This document shows, piece after piece, positions 1 to 12,415 of a stretch of 64,000 nucleotides of DNA. The stretch spans positions 1-64,000 of the forward strand of contig VDMD01000037.1 in the NCBI GenBank assembly GCA_007026445.1. Reading direction: 5' to 3'. The notes under the pieces were generated by a model. That model was given only the letters and a program-made list of their open reading frames with translations, was not told the origin of the DNA and did no database searches. Origin of the DNA: Schizophyllum amplum (taxonomy: Eukaryota > Basidiomycota > Agaricomycetes > Agaricales > Schizophyllaceae). The first letter of the stretch is position 1. Each line of letters starts with the position of its first letter. The position numbers and the translations under genes were made by a program.

Positions 1-3000
1 GGTTGCTCTCTCAATCGCCATCTTTGTCGTCTGCTCGTCCTCGTGGTACGTGAACATATTCTTGATGCCGAACAGTTCTCCTTGCTTCTGTGGGTCGCCT
101 TGGACGCCGTCGAAGTAGCTATATGTTCATGTTAGAATGAGTGAAACTTCGAAAGTGGAATGAGGCGTACCGTGTCTGCGCGCTGGCATCGTAGCCAATA
201 GCCATCTGCTGCTGCTTGTACAGCTGACGCGCGTAAACAAGCTCCTCTAAGGAACCTCCGCCGAGGAGACGATACACAGAGACTTCAAACTATGTCAGCA
301 GGTCATCACATGATTTGCGAACGCAGCCTACCATCGCGAGTCTGTCCAAATCGGAAGGCGCTATGAAATGGGTAAGTCATCTCGTTTGTCGAAACCTTCT
401 CCGAAAAGCTCACCGGTCCATTGCCTGCAAGTCGTGCGCGGGATTCCAGTTCGGGTCTGGCAATGACTTCAATATCCTCGCAATCACTCCGAGTAGATTT
501 CTGCGCACCAAAGATCACCACTTTGTTGGCCCCGGTGAGGTTGATACCCGTTCCTCCCGCCAGCGTCGAGATGAGGAACGCGAAGACACTGGGATCATTG
601 TTGAACTCGTCGATATAGCCCATACCTATGCATAAGACATGAGATGCCGCTAAATATGATGTGAAAACGAAAGGAGCTCACGATCTTTCTGTGGGGTACT
701 CCCTTCGAGCTTCCTGAACTCGTACGCTGTGACGTTGCTGTCAGTGGCGATGCAATGTCCCTTGCAGAGGTTACTCACAGTCCGCTTTAAGCTGGAACTC
801 CAATCTCGAGCAGCTTGATGCTCTTTGTGAAGATCAGCACCTTGTTCGTGCCTTCCGTACGCCATTCCGCCAAGAGACCACGCAAAATCTGGCAGTTGCA
901 TTTACGAGTTAATTTGTGCACGTGAAAGTGGAATAAGTCACAAACCTTCCACTTCCCGCACATGTCTCCGCGCATGATGGCTGTACTGTAGGCGATCTTA
1001 TGGCGTTTGTTCTCGTCCGCGTAGATGCCCATCATGACGCGCTCAGTGAGACTTGTGTATCGCTGAACCTGCTCCTGGGAGTCGTTCGGGCCTGTTGACT
1101 TGATATCAGCTGGGAACACGCGGGTGTAGAAGCAGTTAACAAACCTGGAAGCAACAACGCCAGGTGATTGGCGAGTGCAATCAAGACGTGCATGAAGATG
1201 AACAGCGTCTCAGGCTCGAAGGCATGGCAGCACGACTTCCGTCTGCAAAAACACGTGAGATAAAGAGCAGGATAGTGATGCACCATACGTACGGTTTCCC
1301 ACTGTTGCACGATGGGCAAGGGTCATCCTTATGTATCAAGTTCTGCACCTCGGGAAGCCGCAGGACACGCTTGTACACCTTGCGCTGGAGAGGAGCGAGG
1401 GGGCAGAATACGACCTCGTCAGTTTTGTTTGGAAGCTGGGCGGAAGACATCAGTTTCTAACGGTGTTATATACGGATGGAAAGCGCATACCTGATGCTTG
1501 ATGAGGTCTTTCGTGCGGCGCAGGAAGAACTTGGGAAGGATGACCTTGGTCAGGATCTCTGCGACTTCCTATTGGAGAATGAGCGTTGGTTGCAAACATC
1601 CGGGGCATGCTCACATCCTGCCTCTGCCTCTCTTCAGCGGACGCTGATGCCGACTGCCCCTTTATGAGCGGTTTCGCAATGAAGCGGTTCCAATGACGCT
1701 TGTGCCCTAGTCTGTAGGGCGTAGCTTAGTTAATGCAGTACATCATGATGAGAGTCTGCTTACTGCTTCGGATTAGTGAAGTCCAGGACCGCCCACATCT
1801 CCATGTACGAGTTCTGGATCAACGTGCCCGTTAAGGCAAACCGACACTGGCAGTTGAAGCGGTTCATCGCCTGCGTCAGCCCCGCGTCCTTCCGCTTGAT
1901 CAAATGCGCCTCATCCAGAAAGATCACCGATAGTGCTAGCTCATCGAACTGGTCAATATCCCTCCTGAGCAGAGCGTGCGACACGATCAGCACGTCCAAC
2001 CGCCCCAGCTTGAAATCCCTCAGCATATCCGCGCGCTCGCTCTTCTTGAGCGCCGTACTGTACACGCCGACCTCGAAGTAGCCCCACTTCTCGAACTCGC
2101 GCTCCCAGTTGCCGACGACAGAGGTGGGTGCGGCGACGAGGCACGTCGGCCAAGTCGCGTTCGCAGGTGGCATGTCCGAGCGCCAGTTTGCACGCTCCTG
2201 CAGCCGCGCAACGTGCCGGTGCCGCCTCTCGCGGTCGCCCTTGAGGCCGGACTTATCCATGATGGCAGAGAGGAAGGCAATGACCTGGATGGTTTTGCCG
2301 AGGCCCATGTCGTCGCCAAGCACGCCGCCGCGGCCGATTTTGTACTGCCTGAAGAAGAACTCAACACCCTCGCGTTGGTATGGCCGAAGGAATCGATTCA
2401 TGGCGTTCGGAATGTAGATTTTGGCGGCTTTGTCGAGGACGTGCGGCCCCATCGGCTTAGGGGCGTTGGGGAACGATGGTCGTGGCTGGTTCTTCGAGTC
2501 AATGGCATATGACTCGTTGTCCGTGTCATCTTCCGTTGTTGTGATATCCGAGTCGTCCGACGCTTTGGGGTCCACCTTTCGTCGCTTATTGATATCATGC
2601 TGGATGTCCTCGTCTGCGACGCGCTTGCCACCGACGTGCTTAGCAGGTTTAGCGTCCTCCTCACCAGTCGAAGATTCTTGGTCCCCAGTGAGCAACGAGA
2701 CCACCAACAAGTCACACCTAAGCTTACCTGTTGTAGAGCATGACCGTGACCGCGGTCGAATGTAAGGCGGCGCACGGATGTAAGGTCTACCGTCGTCAGT
2801 GGATGATTCTGTTGGCATGTTAGCGACATCCAAAGCGCGCCAAGTCTTGCATGACGGACCAGTTACAGACCCCTCCTGCTGCTCTGCCGGGCTTGACCTT
2901 CGTGCGCTCTTCGCTCGATGAGGTCTTCTGGGAAATGATATGAGCACTACTACATGAGCGAAGCAGAGGACTCACCCGTCACAGACTCAGCAGCTGCAGG

Positions 3001-3756
3001 AACAACAGGAGCGACTATCTTAGGACGCGGACACGTATATCCAATCATGCTCTTGAGGATTACAGGTTCCTCGGGCTCTCTCTGTTTCTCCAAGCCAGAG
3101 CCAGAGAGATCCTCCTCTTCCTCTTCCTCGTCAGGACTGACTTCCTCGGACTCATCGTCTGCATCATTGACAGCAGCCAGTAGATGCGGTCGATCAGCTG
3201 GGGGTGAAGGGCGTTCAGCATGCAAGCATCGACAAGAGCTCGGCAAACGCACCAAAGTAAGCAAGCAGCGGGTTGTCATCCTCCCGACTCCGACCTCGCC
3301 TTCCTAGCACGCTTCACGCGACTATTGGTCGCTGCGAAGAGAGCACAATGAGTCACGCAGCACGCAACACAAGGCACAGCACACGTACCTTTCTTCCTGC
3401 TCGCCTTGCGCTTGACAGTGGAGGGCCCGCCCTCCTCATCGGAGTCGACAATGAATGGTATCTGACTCCTGGATTTCGCCCCACTCTTTTTCGTTCGGGT
3501 ATGTTTCTTCGACTTGTCGACCTTCTCGACCTCGCGGATCGGCCCAGCCACAAAGTCCGAGTCCGAATCAACCTCTGGGGCGCGAGAGTGAGTACTGGGC
3601 AGAGATTACAACGCCAGGGAAACAAAACGCACCCATAGGGACTGGTATGCCGTTCAAACGGCCTAAGAACATGTCAGTTTGGCCGAAATGGCGTTGAGCC
3701 ACAGCATACGACTCACGTTTGTCGTAGACATTGGCCTTGGCAACTGGCTTCGACAT
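1..3756 (-). CDS. ERCC6L2-like Snf2 family DNA repair ATPase (3' end beyond window)
   Basis: Multi-exon gene; ATG at 3756, C-terminus beyond the left edge. After an acidic, low-complexity N-terminus (two short introns within the first 150 nt of coding sequence), the Snf2 core is read in order: [13 protein letters not shown], motif I DDMGLGKT, motif II DEAH in [11 protein letters not shown], motif [12 protein letters not shown], then [10 protein letters not shown]. The C-lobe has [14 protein letters not shown] (motif V) and, across a 29-nt exon at 332-360, [15 protein letters not shown] joined to AFRFGQTRD (motif VI). A cysteine patch near 1300 (PCPSCNSGK) follows a segment starting [13 protein letters not shown], and the last visible exon (1-118) has YFDGVQGD and [10 protein letters not shown]. 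Those last features are hallmarks of the ERCC6L2 branch, which acts in double-strand-break repair and transcription-linked genome stability. CSB/Rad26 is the nearest alternative but lacks the GELFGI and PCxC features. Nuclear location is inferred. Confidence 0.88.
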
Positions 3757-4493
3757 TTTGCCTTCAAGCGCGTCCGATGCGTCAATAATAGTGTGAGGAG
3801 AATATATGTAAGGATAAGGGAGGCTTTCGTCAAAGGTGCGCGTCGTAAGAGGTCGGGGCCATGAAGGTCGGAAACAAGGCGAGACGACTTCAACTGGGGC
3901 ATTTTAATTGCCGATTGATTGCCGATGCTGATTCAATAATGCATCACGTGACATAAAGGACAGCACGCGGCTTCTCGGTACCGAAACCGGCCAGGGCTAT
4001 CGAAGGGTTTTCTTCGCCTTACGAGTTCCTCCTGGCACCCTCGACGCTGATACACGAGCCTGGCAGAGAGCTTACGCACTATATAATATTTGCGGCATAT
4101 ATAATTCTTAAGTACGTTGGGGTCATAGGAATCCGCTATCCAAACATGCAAAACAAGTTGATAGCGATTGTCCATAGCAGGCGCATAGTGTACGAATGTG
4201 ACAAGGGTGTGAGATCACAGCGAGACACGTACATAGGAGTCAAGTTAGAGGGTATAGAGCGTCAGTGTCCACATTAGCCGAGCGAAGAGTCCAACACAGC
4301 GTTACATCAAGTTCTGCGAGTTCGTTCAACTTTACATGAGCAAGCAGCGCGTTCCCTCCAATAATGACAAGAGCAGAACGGAAGGCGAGACCGGGAGCAG
4401 CAAGCAAGGAACATGCTCGTCGAGTCGACGAGCCCGATTAGATGACAGCGGGATGGTAATGTGAGGGAAGGTTCGTTAATGAGGGGGTTTTAG

Positions 4494-4955
4494 TTCTGTG
4501 GACGCGTCAGCCACGATATAGGAAGATGAACGCACAACGTACATTTCTTGAGCGAACATATGACGAGGACGACAATCATGATTAGCAACAGGGCGGAGCA
4601 CAAGGTTTTGACTTGGCGAGGGACTGCGTGCGTGCGGGCTTTGATGCGATGGAGCACCGGCTGAACACGACGGCCGGGAGAGGAGTTGGCAAGAGCAGCT
4701 GCAGGGACACGTGAGCCCAGAGTCCACCGGCAGTGCTGCGAACAACGCACGCATGGCGGCGGCCAGAGAGGTGGAGCCTGAGGCATAAGCGGGCGGGGGG
4801 TGGTCTTCGTGATACAGCGGAAGACTCGAGGTCGACCTGACGCTGAACCACGACGGATGCGCTGCAAGAGCAGGTCGAGGGGTCGCGTAGTCTCCATGTC
4901 CAGAGTCGAAATTTTCTCCCAAAAGAGGCTGTGGCGGGGCCGCCGCCGCCGCCAT
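4494..4955 (-). CDS. Possible small tail-anchored membrane protein with a PPxY-like motif
   Basis: I do not recognise the family. My model has ATG at 4955 (good GTCCATGG context), exon 4728-4955, exon 4543-4660 and a final two bases at 4494-4495 that complete a TAA stop, giving 115 residues. The N-terminal half is Ala/Pro rich and contains HEDHPPPAYASG, a PPAY-type motif that could bind WW-domain ubiquitin ligases. The C-terminus is a single hydrophobic stretch (SALLLIMIVVLVICSLKK) directly before the stop, the layout of a tail-anchored protein. The second donor (GTACGT) is strong; the first (GTGGAC) is weak, so the middle junction is uncertain. A TATA-like TATAAAG lies about 130 bp upstream, near 5080. 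Without the splices the frame ends in a different tail and loses the membrane segment. Confidence 0.4.
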
Positions 4956-5348
4956 GGACGCGGCGGGCGGGGTTGAGAAGGGCAGCAAAGAGCGGGCCAG
5001 CTGTACTCAGAAGGGGGGAGCCAGATCAGTGAGGGTTTCAAGAGAGTCGGATGCAGAGGGAAGAACTACAATGCCTTGGACCTTTATAAGTTATGGGGCA
5101 AGCTGTTGCAGAGGTGTAGAGCCAAGAGTCGCACAGCCTTATCCGAGTACGACGAGGCTGACGCATGGCAATTGAGTGCAGTCCCGGGGCGAGCACAGTT
5201 GCAACCATGGTGCAGAGGGAGGGAAACCGAGGGTGATATCGGGCAGAGCGGATGCCACGCCATGTCGGTCGGGAAATGGTCGCTGCACACGGCGAAGCAC
5301 GGTGGGCGCAACATAAATATCACACTGTGCACCCAAGCCCGGGTTGCA

Positions 5349-5540
5349 TTCACCCGCTCTTCACCCGCTCTCCACCCGGATACTGGGTGAGGGGCAGTTT
5401 TCAACCGGATAGCAGGTGACGAGCTGTTGCCATGGAACGGGTGAGAGTCACTCGTTCGGAAACGGTGAATTTTTCCACCCGTAAATCGAGTTGGCGAGAC
5501 TTAGCAATTCTGGCGGAAGGCAAGTTCGGGTGAATCAAGT
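5349..5540. repeat. Cluster 1 of TCACCCG / CGGGTGA motifs
   Basis: Begins with three imperfect 10-11 nt tandem copies (TTCACCCGCTC, TTCACCCGCTC, TCCACCCGG) and continues with scattered CACCCG and GGGTGA in both orientations up to GGGTGAATC near 5530, including CACCCGTAAATCGAG. A similar cluster lies 2.7 kb away. Confidence 0.55.
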
Positions 5541-8019
5541 TGATGTGTGTACCTTCGTATTCGTGCTATATACTTACATCCTGTGCTCAACGAGTACGTT
5601 GATTTATATACGGGATACTTTACTTGCCCCCAGGGCAGAATCAAGTCGGGGATATGAGTCAGAACATAATTCAGCGTGCTCGACGCGACAATTGTGCTGT
5701 GGATACTTCAAAGATGCCTGCTCCCAGGTACGTGTCGAGCGTGCGTGCACTGCACTGTGAGACGATTCCTCCGAGTGAAAGCGCGGCTAACAGGCACATC
5801 GGCGTTGCAAGCGAATCACTGCTGTTCGTGAGCGCAAGCTGCAGCACGGACGAGTATGCACTCACCGTGAAGGCGCACACCCGCGCCGCTCGTTGCACCT
5901 TCTCCCTCGGCGTCATGTCCGCATCTGCAGCACCCTACCCGAAAATCATAGATACGGGAAACCCCGTGACTGAGGCGCAGTAAGCGCGTCAGAGTCAAAT
6001 GCACATCGAGCATGCCCTGACACAGACGTGAGCTCGAGGTCTGCACGTTCAAGCGCAGGCATGACCCAAGCTCATCGGAGCCATCGCATTATTCTGCAGC
6101 TGAGGAGCTTGGAGCACTAGGGTCGACGCGAGTCGGGATCATCGGAGTCGAGAGTTGAGACACCGGCTTGAGGTGCATAATCAGACTTCAGTACAGACGC
6201 TACTCAAGATCTTGCGTTGAGGGTGATTTACTCGCGTTCGAGAGATAAGTCCCAGCAACGCAACGGGAGCTGGATGGCAGGCGCAAGGCAGGTGTCGCTG
6301 CTGCATGGAGTTCACCCCTGGTGACAGACCAGCGTCATTGCCAGCACTCTGTGAGCAAGGAGAGCGCCGGTGAGCGTAATCAGTCGAGCACGGATGAGGC
6401 CGGTCGAAATCAGCAAATCTCAGGCGCTTGCTCGGGCAAGCAACATGCTGCCGGCTCAGGAACTGTTGAAGCAGATCCACTCCGCGTCAAGGACGGCTAG
6501 AATATTGTAGACCTGCCTGCGGGAGCCTCGAAGACCTGCCAAAGAACCAGCGTAAGTAAAGATAACAACACGACAAAACCACGGTTCACTCACTGTCAAT
6601 GGCCCCGTGTGATGGGCCGATGAATATCTTCACAGCCAGCGTGCACACGCCGCGTGATGGAATTACAGACGCGCGAGTGAACAATAAGGGAAGAGAGAGC
6701 ACTTGGTGCGTGAAAAAACAACACACGCGGAGGAGACGCGGGAAAACCATGCTGGCCGTAATTTCAGTACAGAAAACAGGGGCCATGTGGACGCTACTTA
6801 CAGCTGGAGATATGGGCAGAGTGACACTTGTGAAGACAATCAGAGGGGTACCTAGGCAGACTATCAGAGGGACGCGACAACGAAGGCGCGAGCACGGGTG
6901 TCTCACCTTGCGCGTGGCAAACACGTCGAACACGCCGCGCGGGGGTACCTCAACGTAGTTTGTACCCGCCTGAACGTGGCGCACACTGCCCGCCCAGACG
7001 TTGGGCGCGCTGGCCTCGACTTTCCTACGCTGCCGGATGATAATTTGGCGAACATTTTGGTACGGAGCTCGGCAGTCACTCGGTGTGAATATCGGTCTCC
7101 AGTTAGTGCTAGCAGATATACAGAGGCATCGGAAAAGCTACGTACTCAACGCTTTTGCCAGCCTCGCGACGAGAGTGGCGGATAGATCGAGGGCCTGAGC
7201 AAGATTTGAACTTGAACTTCACGTCGAAATCGCGTTCGGACTGCGGTCCGACTTATCACGTGCATGCATAATATATATTTGGCATGACGCGACGTCAAAG
7301 CGCCGAACTTCTCCTTCTTCCCTTCCACGTCGCTCGTCGCTATTTGGTCGCCCTCGGGTCAGCGCAAGGTCAGCCTACGCTTAGCAAGTACTTGCCAGAG
7401 TGCGGGACGCTCTCTGGCGCTAACTGAAAGATTTCAGCGTGACCCCAGCGCGTGTCTTCGACGCGCGTCAACATGTATCTGCTCGTTGGGGCCATACATC
7501 GCGTTTGTCGTTTGCGTCCGGCCTCTTGTTCAAGGTGAGAGCGGAAAGGGCCCTTGCGAACAGACCAGCTCCGCTTCCACGGTCATGGCTCAAGGTGTGT
7601 ACGCGCATGCTTTGCTGCTGTGATCTCATTGACACGCTCAACAGGCTCGAAGGTCTTTCACTGTTCAGCACGCGCGCGCTCATGGTTGCCATACATCCAA
7701 CACCCGTTTGACTTCCCCTGTATTCCCTGTACGTCGGTTTCCGCACACGAACGTCGTCGTCCCTTCTGATTTCGTCTTGCAGGTTCATCAGCGGCTGTAG
7801 AGCAGTTCGTCTACGTGCACATGTGCGCTTCTTAGTCTCATACCAGTCATACTATATCTGTTACTGTAGTCCTACTGTCCTCGATGTTGTAGTGTACATC
7901 ACCAATAAAACGAGTTGCATTGACCATAAAACCCAATGACTGATTTACTTGTATACCTGGCTATCTAAACCATCGAACAGAGTGAATGCCGGCAAAGGAA
8001 AGTACTCGTATAACGGGTA

Positions 8020-8255
8020 GAATAGACCACAACCCGTAAACCGAGCGGTCTGTAGACCGGGTGATGCAGGGGTGATGCTGCTATAAACCAAGTTAAATTC
8101 GGGTGACACTCACTCGGATTTCACTCGGTCCCTCACCCGTTCTTCACCCGCCACCATTCACCCGCTCCCGAGTGAATCGAGCCAAAACAGGGTTGATTCC
8201 ACTCGCATACGAAGTTATAATTACTTGCTGCCCGAGTGAATCTAAGGGTGACTGT
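8020..8255. repeat. Cluster 2 of TCACCCG / GAGTGAA motifs
   Basis: Shares with cluster 1 the pair TCACCCGTTCTTCACCCG (cluster 1: TCACCCGCTCTTCACCCG) and ACCCGTAAACCGAG (cluster 1: ACCCGTAAATCGAG). It also carries CACTCGG variants and ends with CCGAGTGAATC. It lies just outside the foldback repeat that starts near 8275. Confidence 0.55.
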
Positions 8256-8274
8256 AACCCGTCTTTGGATGCAC

Positions 8275-8996
8275 AGTGTCAGATGCAAGTACCAAGAGGA
8301 GCGCGATCCAGGCGCGATCCAAAAATCGGCGACATTGATCTGCTCGCGTGCGCGGGCCTCGTGTTGTGGGGCGCATCAACGGACCGATCTGCGCCCACAA
8401 CAGCCTCCAGCGTGTTGACGCCGCGACGCGACGCGCACTGCTCGCCAGGCGACCCGCGAAAGCGACCAAAATTGCGCCGAGCATCGCACTCAGCCCCGTC
8501 GTGTCGGTAATGCAGAATCAAATACGCAAGCGGGCATGTGTCGCGTGTGTAGTAACTTGCCGGCAATGCCCGGCATACACCTAAGTACCGAACGTTGCTG
8601 GAGGCCACCTGCCAGTGGCCGCAGGACCTCTCGTACAGTGGCTAGAGCTTGACCCACGTCGCCGTCCCCCTCCCTCCACCTTCCAGCGTACCGAAGGCTT
8701 CATGATCATCTCCCTATCCGCCGGCGAGTCGCATGGCGCTGAGCCGCGACTTCAAAGGCTCCTTCGCCGCGCCTCAGCCCCTCGCTGAAGTGCGATGTTA
8801 GGCTCCACATCCGGTCGCTTTCGCGGGTCGCCTGGCGAGCAGTGCGCGTCGCGTCGCGGCGTCAACACGCTGGAGGCTGTTGTGGGCGCAGATCGGTCCG
8901 TTGATGCGCCCCACAACACGAGGCCCGCGCACGCGAGCAGATCAATGTCGCCGATTTTTGGATCGCGCTCCTCTTGGCAAGTTCTGACAGTGAGCT
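8275..8996. repeat. Foldback inverted repeat, arms of about 200 bp
   Basis: The stretch 8294-8467 is almost the exact reverse complement of 8814-8974; weaker matching extends the arms outward to about 8275/8996 and inward to about 8500/8780. The left arm carries an extra 11 bases made by duplication of GCGCGATCCA. The roughly 280-bp centre has no coding potential. This layout fits a foldback-type or non-autonomous transposable element or a local inverted duplication. No clear target duplication was found at the outer ends. Confidence 0.8.
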
Positions 8997-9294
8997 GGCA
9001 AGATGATGGCGGTGAGCGGGCGGGCATCAGTGACGCGAACATCGGGCCGCGCCTCCGTTGACCATGTGACGTGTTTGATTTTGCCCCAAGGCGAAAAAGG
9101 GAAGTCGTGCATCTTGAACTGAACCACCAGCACGGCGCGACGCAGCCGCTTTCACTCAAAGGGACACCACTTGTGCGCGACAAACGACGCCTTCACGCCT
9201 TCCCACGCACGAACATACCGGTCGACATACCAGAGGGAACACCCACGCCAATCCCCTTCACGACCTCTGCCACCCCTTCAACGACCTCAACATC

Positions 9295-10045
9295 ATGCCC
9301 CCCACATCCAAGTCAGGTGGAAAGTCGAAGCCGGGCACCACCACCCAGGCTACCGCTGCGAAACCACAGGACGGCAAGACCACGGTGACACGGAGTTCTC
9401 GCGCAGGATTGCAGGTGCGTAAAGTTGCACTTTCCCCAGCATGTTTTACTGATTTGTATCTCAAACCCCCTTCCTCTACTGCTCGCACACTCTTCCATAC
9501 ACTTTGCGATCGGTCGTTCCGCTACTCATCCTCCCTTTGTCTCAACTCAACGCACATCTTCCCCGCGGATTACCATCTGCCCCGCCTCAGTTCCCCGTCG
9601 GTCGTGTCCATCGGTACCTCAAGCAATCCTCGCAGCACAAAATACGTGTCGGTGCCAAGGCAGCCGTCTACACGGCCGCGATCCTTGAATACTTGACCGC
9701 AGAGGTGTTGGAACTAGCCGGTACGTGACTCCCCTTGCTGCCCACGCTCTCGCTGACGCCAGTATCTTCACTGTTCGCCTTCTTCCTCCCCTTTGTCTCT
9801 GTGATCTCGGTCGGCTCGCCCTCTTCACCCACACCGCCCATCCTCCCCCTCCCTCAGGTAACGCCGCGAAGGACCTACGCGTCAAGCGCATCACCCCGCG
9901 CCACCTCTACCTCGCAATCCGCGGCGATGAGGAGCTCGACACGCTCGTGCGCGCCACGATCGCGGGCGGCGGTGTCCTGCCGTTCATCCACAAGGAGCTC
10001 GTGAACAAGGTCAAGAAGGAGGCGGCCCAGGCGGAGAGCGCTTAG
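9295..10045 (+). CDS. Histone H2A.Z variant
   Basis: Three exons, 9295-9414, 9591-9720 and 9858-10045, give 145 residues. After a basic tail ([14 protein letters not shown]) the histone fold is clear: SRAGLQ joined to [31 protein letters not shown], then [20 protein letters not shown]. The C-terminal part reads [19 protein letters not shown] and FIHKELV. ATIAGGG and IHK identify the H2A.Z branch rather than canonical H2A, which has TIAQGGV and NIQ there. H2A.Z replaces H2A in nucleosomes at promoters and boundaries and is loaded by SWR1-type remodellers. Both introns (176 and 137 nt) are longer than most in the window. No partner histone gene lies nearby, as expected for a variant histone. 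Confidence 0.97.
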
Positions 10046-11493
10046 GCTTGTTCGTGGGTGGAAAATGAAGGCAGCGAGTTCTAGAGCACCTCGCCGGCAG
10101 ACAGTGTTCAAGCTCGCTCGCAGGCTCCCGGTGCCCGTGCTAGCTGGACAGTCTCTGCTCGAAATTCTTGACTGGGTGCGGGTGTACAACGGGATATGCC
10201 CGGGCTGTGACCATGGCAGAGACAGGCTTTGACGCCGGCAGAGACAGGTCTTGACGCTGGACACCTCGACCATGTATTTCTATGCTTACAGGGCGCCTGA
10301 CGCCCCACTTTCTTGCTTTCTTGTTTGCATGCATATGTTACCAACAGCGTGCGCATACCGCGCGACCTGCGCCCACTGTATATACGTATTGTCATACCGC
10401 GCCTATGTACCTATGAACGCCGAATATATATCTCTTGTACGCCTAGTCTATAGACCAATGTCCGGATGCACGGTCTGTGCACAGTAGTCCTCGATGAGAG
10501 TGAAGGTTCCAACAGTGACACGTGCTACGCGTCTTGTTCTTGCGACGATGAATATGATGGCTCCCCCTTTGACTCTCGCGACCTCCTATGCTTCCGAATT
10601 CAAGCCCCAATCCGAACGTCCCTCATTTGACGCCCCATGTCAAGCACGCCTCGAGAACATCCGCAACCCATCTCGATCGCCTCGGCTTGCTCCTCTTGCT
10701 GCACGAATCGTCCTTATGTCTGGCGTATAAGCATCCCGGCACCGTCGTCGTCTCGCAGGCCGTAAGCCCTGGCTATCATCTCGCGTCTTGCTGGCGAACT
10801 CGGGTACCACGGATCGCTACCACCAGTGAACGAAGACGATACGCTAAAGGTGCGAGTAGACGACAATGATAGGTATGCTGGACTTCCAAGATCGACCGAG
10901 GCCATGTCGCCGCCCGCCGACCTATAATCTACTCCAGAACTTCCCTGGCACAGCGATGCGGGAAGACCCAGCAACGCGTTGGAGGACAATTCCTCAGTTT
11001 CAGCTACGCGCCCAGCGCTAACGCGACTCTTCGGTGTTGCGATTCGAGGTAGCGCCGGCCAGTTCATGATTGCGTGCGCGCAAATCACCTCAAACTGGGT
11101 GCGTTGTCACGAGGCCCTCCAGCCGCACATCTACAACCCCAGCGCCGCTCGGGGCTCGCGATCTTACAATGCCTCTCGCAACTTGCGCTCTTCCGAGCCT
11201 CGGAGCGCGCGCCTCTCGCGCCGCGCTTCATCATCGACTGGACTTGCGGGCACCTTGACGATCCGGCGGCGATGGCGCGTGGGGCTCTATCGACGCGTGA
11301 GGGCTCTATTGACCGGGTCCACCAGACTCTACTTCGCGAGGGCGCCGACATCTCGGTGATTGTGGTTTCCAGCTATAAGTACCAGCGACTTGTACACGGT
11401 GATCAGTATCCCTTCTGACGCCCTCGTCCCCTTCTTCCTTCTCTAGGCCCATCCTTCCTTCGTTTGAACTCACCGTTCCCTCTACATCTCAAG
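10046..11493. other. Intergenic; one unassigned reading frame on the minus strand
   Basis: No recognisable gene. A minus-strand frame ending near 10714 is rich in Ser, Gly and Asp (for example SSTRTFSVSSSFTGGSD, ARREMIARAYGLRDDD) and resembles the cytoplasmic tail of a fungal membrane protein. No upstream exon, start or membrane segment could be joined to it. A TATAAGT near 11373 may serve the next gene. Confidence 0.3.
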
Positions 11494-12415
11494 ATGCAGC
11501 TCATCTCCTCCATCGTCCTCGCCTCCGTTGCGATGTACGCGTCTGCCAAGACCCTCAACGACGGCAGCAAGTTCGCGTACGGCAAAGCCTTCGATGGCCA
11601 GGCTCAATGGCAGATGGCCGGTGCGCGATCCCCCACCCTCCCCCGCTCTACTTTCTTGCTGACTCTCACTGGTCAGGCGTCCTTGAATACCCCTGCTCCG
11701 GTGACTTCGCCAACATCGGCATCTCTGACTGCTACCAATTCGAACTCTCCTCCGACGGCTCCAAGAACCTCGACACCAACCACCTCGACTCGCCACGCCA
11801 GCGCAACGAGTTCCGCATGCCCGACAACGCCGCGGGCGAGAGCCACACGTACCAGTGGAAGACGCATGTGTCTGGCGAGACGGGCACGAGCAACAACTTC
11901 TTCCACCTCATGCAGATCTTTGACGGCGTGAAGGGGGGCCCAATGCTCACGCTCACCGGGCGCAAGAACAAGGTCGGCGTGGAGAGCGAGTCGCTGTGCG
12001 GGGACGGGTGCGCGAGCGCGTCGTGGGACGACTATGTGGACCGCACAATGCAGCATACGATGAAGTGAGTTTGTAATGCCAGAGGAAGTAAAATTATGAG
12101 GCTGACGGATGCATAAGGATTAAATTCGGTCCCAACGGCTCAATGGATTATAACATCGAGGACGCGGAGACGGGCGAGAGCCTCATCTCGCAGTCGTTGA
12201 AGGGCGCCTTCGGAAGCGACTCAACTTAGTGAGCGCTTCATGCGCTCTGCGAAGATGTATACTGACTCTTGACATCAGCTTGAAGTTCGGTACCTACCGC
12301 AAGGTCTACGACAACATGACGAAAGTCCGGTGAGTGTTATGGTTGGCGCTAGCTAACCGACAATGCTAATCGTTCCGTCAACAGTGCCGCCGCCGGCGAC
12401 TTCGAGCAGTCATAA
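11494..12415 (+). CDS. Secreted polysaccharide-lyase-like beta-jelly-roll protein, copy 1
   Basis: Five exons (11494-11620, 11677-12064, 12118-12228, 12279-12329, 12385-12415) give 235 residues. Residues 1-18 form a signal peptide ending ...AMYASA. The mature part has SPRQRNEFR, NNFFHLMQIFD and, near the C-terminus, YLKFGTYRKVYD. These match in order the RxEJR, QI(H) and YxKAGxY strands of PL7/PL20-type lyases (alginate lyase superfamily 2), though the His of QIH is replaced by Phe here. Four cysteines in two pairs (EYPC..SDC, LCGDGC) are shared with the next gene. Likely extracellular and carbohydrate-acting; the substrate is not deducible, and the missing His leaves catalysis in doubt. It forms a tandem pair with the gene at 13347. 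Confidence 0.72.

Larger units (their letters stand above)
4956..8274. other. Gene-poor interval with no convincing protein
   Basis: None of the reading frames here shows domain-like composition. From 7310 to 7930 there are intron-like signals on the plus strand (GTCAGC at 7369 to TTTCAG near 7438, GTGTGT at 7594 to CAACAG near 7644, TTGCAG near 7783) and an AATAAA at 7905, so a short spliced transcript is possible. No product could be assigned. Two clusters of TCACCCG-type motifs are annotated separately. Confidence 0.4.
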
